7,513 bases of DNA from Candidatus Sumerlaeota bacterium (lineage in GTDB: Bacteria; Sumerlaeota; Sumerlaeia; MWCT01). The notes beneath the pieces are model-generated. The model worked only from the letters and a program-made list of their open reading frames with translations. It did no database searches and was not told the DNA's origin. The position numbers were made by a program, and so were the translations under genes. Positions 6,118 through 7,513 of the stretch are shown piece by piece. The stretch is from positions 1 through 7,513 of the forward strand of contig JAPLSR010000057.1 of the NCBI GenBank assembly GCA_026398545.1. The letters are read 5' to 3'. Numbering within the stretch: the stretch's first letter is position 1; each line of letters starts with the position of its first letter.

Positions 6118-6145
6118 TTGACAGGGAGTAAAATGTTCTCATAGA
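6118..6145 (+). promoter_or_regulatory. Possible promoter for the tRNA cluster
   Basis: A perfect -35 TTGACA (6118-6123) is followed after 16 bases by CATAGA (6140-6145), a weak -10 with three of six consensus bases. Transcription would begin near 6152, leaving a leader of roughly 45 bases before tRNA-Thr. The second TTGACA (6165-6170) is too close to the tRNA for a -10 at normal spacing, so it is not preferred. Confidence 0.3.
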
Positions 6146-6156
6146 GACATACCGTT

Positions 6157-6194
6157 AAATTTCTTTGACATATCGCGGTGATGGAAAGAAATTT
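6157..6194. repeat. 10-bp perfect inverted repeat directly upstream of tRNA-Thr
   Basis: AAATTTCTTT (6157-6166) and AAAGAAATTT (6185-6194) are exact reverse complements around an 18-base spacer, ending 3 bases before the mature tRNA-Thr 5' end. It could fold in the tRNA leader or be a protein-binding site overlapping the second TTGACA. No T-run follows on either strand, so it is not a terminator. Confidence 0.5.
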
Positions 6195-6197
6195 GAG

Positions 6198-6272
6198 GCT
6201 GGTGTAGCTCAAGGGTAGAGCAGCCGCCTTGTAAGCGGCAGGTTAAGGGTTCGATTCCCTTCTCCAGCTCCA
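6198..6272 (+). tRNA. trnT: tRNA-Thr (anticodon UGU)
   Basis: A full cloverleaf can be drawn. The acceptor is GCTGGTG with CTCCAGC (6262-6268), the D stem GCTC/GAGC, the anticodon stem GCCGC/GCGGC (6223-6227 and 6235-6239) around CTTGTAA with anticodon TGT at 6230-6232, and the T stem AAGGG/CCCTT with loop TTCGATT. The discriminator is T, then CCA is encoded (6270-6272). Acceptor pair 6:67 is a U-U mismatch (6203 and 6263), where tRNA-Thr of many bacteria has U-A. Everything else is regular, so it is probably still functional. First of three co-directional tRNAs. Confidence 0.95.
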
Positions 6273-6292
6273 GTTGATTATTGGATTAAAAC

Positions 6293-6378
6293 GGAGGGGT
6301 TCCCGAGAGGCCAATGGGGAAGGGCTGTAAACCCTTTGCGTTAACGCTTCGTAGGTTCGAATCCTACCCCCTCCACCA
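6293..6378 (+). tRNA. trnY: tRNA-Tyr (anticodon GUA)
   Basis: This is a class II tRNA of 86 bases with CCA encoded (6376-6378). The acceptor is GGAGGGG with CCCCTCC (6368-6374) and discriminator A. The anticodon stem AAGGG/CCCTT encloses CTGTAAA with anticodon GTA at 6327-6329. A long variable arm contains the palindrome GCGTTAACGC (6338-6347), and the T arm is GTAGG/CCTAC with loop TTCGAAT. It follows tRNA-Thr by 20 bases and is probably cut from the same transcript. Confidence 0.97.
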
Positions 6379-6394
6379 TTCTCATACTGATTGC

Positions 6395-6470
6395 TCCCCT
6401 GTAGCTCAATAGGCAGAGCGGGTGGCTGTTAACCACTAGGCTGCAGGTTCGAGTCCTGCCGGGGGAGCCA
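6395..6470 (+). tRNA. trnN: tRNA-Asn (anticodon GUU)
   Basis: A regular cloverleaf of 76 bases. The acceptor is TCCCCTG with CGGGGGA, including a U-A first pair, one U-G wobble and discriminator G, as usual for bacterial tRNA-Asn. The anticodon stem GGTGG/CCACT (last pair G-U) holds the loop CTGTTAA, with anticodon GTT at 6428-6430. The T arm is GCAGG/CCTGC with loop TTCGAGT, and CCA is encoded (6468-6470). It is the last tRNA of the cluster; the methyltransferase starts 45 bases after it. tRNA 3' ends are common integration targets, but no second copy of this end is in the window. Confidence 0.96.
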
Positions 6471-6515
6471 GATTGAGCAAAAGGTAGAACTTATCTTAGT
6501 CATGGAAATAGTATA

Positions 6516-7513
6516 ATGAATATAATTGATTTATTTTGCGGCTGCGGTGGCCTTTCTTACGGTTTCCAGAATGCAGGCTTTAAGGTTCTATTGGGAATAG
6601 ATAACGACCCTATTGCACTAAAAACATTCCAACTCACTCACCCTGGGTCTAAAATTATTTGTGGAGATATTTCAAGAATTTCAAAAGATCAAATTCTTAA
6701 TGAAATCTCCGGCGCTAAAGTTGATGTAATTGTAGGCGGTCCTCCGTGCCAGGGTTTCTCTCTTTCTGGTCCACGGAACTTATATGATCCGCGCAATAAA
6801 TTGTTATACTGGTTTCTTGAAGTTGTTAAAGCATTAAGCCCTAAAGCGGTTTTGATCGAGAATGTGCCAGGTATTAAGTCTCTTTACGGTGGCAAGATTA
6901 GAGAAGCTATTGTTGAAAAGCTTGAATCTAAACCGTTTGACTATAAAGTAAACACTAAGGTATTGACAGCTTCAGAATACGGAGTCCCTCAGCATAGGAA
7001 GCGCTTTTTCATAATTGGTATTAAAGGAAAAAGATTTATTTATCCTAAGCCGACTTATGTTGATTCAGGCTGTGGATATGATTTAGTTTCAGGCTGTAAG
7101 CGTATGGTTTCCTGCGAGGATGCTATTTCTGATCTTCCGTTGCTCGATGACGGGATTGGAACAGAATTTCAGCAATATCGCATAAAGCCTATAAATGATT
7201 ATCAAAGGTTAATGCGCAAAAGTTCTGATTCCGTTCATAACCATATTGCAGCCAGGCATTCTAAGCATATCCGGGATATAATTGCGTTAGTTCCCGAGGG
7301 GAAAAACTACAAATCGCTTCCTATTCATCTCCGCAACACAAGAAACTTTCATGTTGCATGGACGCGGTTTCCGAGGAATGAGCCCGCGCCTACAATAGAC
7401 ACTGGCCATAGGCATCATTTTCATTACGAGGCAAACCGGGTTCCCACTGTCAGGGAATGTGCCCGGTTACAGTCATTTCCGGATATTTTTCATTTTATTG
7501 GAAACAAAACACA
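6516..7513 (+). CDS. DNA (cytosine-5) methyltransferase, partial (C-terminus off the right edge)
   Basis: An open frame of 332 codons runs off the window. The enzyme transfers a methyl group from S-adenosylmethionine to C5 of cytosine in a specific DNA site. Motif I is DLFCGCGGLSYGF (5-17). Motif IV, GGPPCQGFS (74-82), carries the catalytic Cys78. Motif VI is IENVPG (114-119), motif VIII QHRKRFFIIG (159-168), motif IX around RFPRNEPAPTIDTG (284-297) and motif X begins at ECARLQSFPD (314-323). Only the last few tens of residues should be missing. The region between VIII and IX is short (about 110 residues), as in single-specificity enzymes; the target site cannot be read from it. The start is supported by motif I position, and only a weak GGAA precedes it. 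The gene is more AT-rich than its neighbours (25 G+C in 6841-6900 against 33 in 4441-4500), suggesting acquisition. A restriction partner may follow outside the window. Confidence 0.95.
   Translation, partial: MNIIDLFCGCGGLSYGFQNAGFKVLLGIDNDPIALKTFQLTHPGSKIICGDISRISKDQILNEISGAKVDVIVGGPPCQGFSLSGPRNLYDPRNKLLYWFLEVVKALSPKAVLIENVPGIKSLYGGKIREAIVEKLESKPFDYKVNTKVLTASEYGVPQHRKRFFIIGIKGKRFIYPKPTYVDSGCGYDLVSGCKRMVSCEDAISDLPLLDDGIGTEFQQYRIKPINDYQRLMRKSSDSVHNHIAARHSKHIRDIIALVPEGKNYKSLPIHLRNTRNFHVAWTRFPRNEPAPTIDTGHRHHFHYEANRVPTVRECARLQSFPDIFHFIGNKT

Larger units (their letters stand above)
6026..6197. other. Divergent intergenic region before the tRNA cluster
   Basis: These 172 bases lie between the leftward glycosyltransferase and the rightward tRNA genes. 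The region holds two perfect TTGACA hexamers in the rightward direction (6118-6123 and 6165-6170) and a 10-base inverted repeat just before tRNA-Thr. No protein gene is supported; the rightward frame 5612-6121 is the antisense of the glycosyltransferase. Confidence 0.6.

Noticed and set aside
5612..6121. Plus-strand open frame (169 residues) opposite the glycosyltransferase start
   Set aside because: It is antisense to the GT9 gene for most of its length and shows no family resemblance.

Overview
The window reads as a chromosomal segment of an uncultured Gram-negative (diderm) bacterium. The main evidence is a family 9 (heptosyltransferase-type) glycosyltransferase, a PilT/PilU-type pilus retraction ATPase and bacterial tRNAs with encoded CCA ends. 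The genes use the standard code and have Shine-Dalgarno sites in most cases. Short palindromic intergenic repeats of the kind seen in many environmental genomes are present. I cannot name the phylum from the sequence.

Layout. Bases 1-264 (minus strand) hold the start of a secreted protein with a signal peptide and one RCC1-like repeat; it runs off the left edge. Bases 265-642 are non-coding and hold a short perfect hairpin and small direct repeats. Bases 643-4948 (plus strand) form a likely transcription unit of three genes. The first is a MoxR-type AAA+ ATPase fused in frame to an N-terminally clipped UDP-glucuronate decarboxylase (UXS). The second is UDP-glucose 6-dehydrogenase. The third is a PilT/PilU-like ATPase. 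A family 9 glycosyltransferase (4961-6025, minus strand) converges on them. After a divergent intergenic region come three tRNA genes, Thr(UGU), Tyr(GUA) and Asn(GUU), at 6198-6470. A visibly more AT-rich cytosine-5 DNA methyltransferase starts 45 bases after the last tRNA and runs off the right edge.

How the genes fit together. UDP-glucose dehydrogenase makes UDP-glucuronate, and UXS turns it into UDP-xylose, a donor for envelope or exopolysaccharide glycans. The two are consecutive steps of one pathway and sit next to each other. The glycosyltransferase is also an envelope glycan enzyme. The MoxR part has no obvious link to sugar metabolism, and its usual DUF58/von Willebrand partners are absent, so the fusion looks like a rearrangement joint rather than a designed two-domain enzyme. 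The joint removes the first Rossmann strand and the first glycine of the UXS NAD-binding motif.

Most notable: the MoxR-UXS fusion and its possible short-homology joint. Next come the 8-base-period palindrome between UXS and Ugd, and the tRNA-adjacent methyltransferase that may be the edge of an acquired restriction-modification element. I found no clear-cut new multi-gene system. The fusion is the best candidate for something not previously described, and an assembly chimera has to be excluded first.
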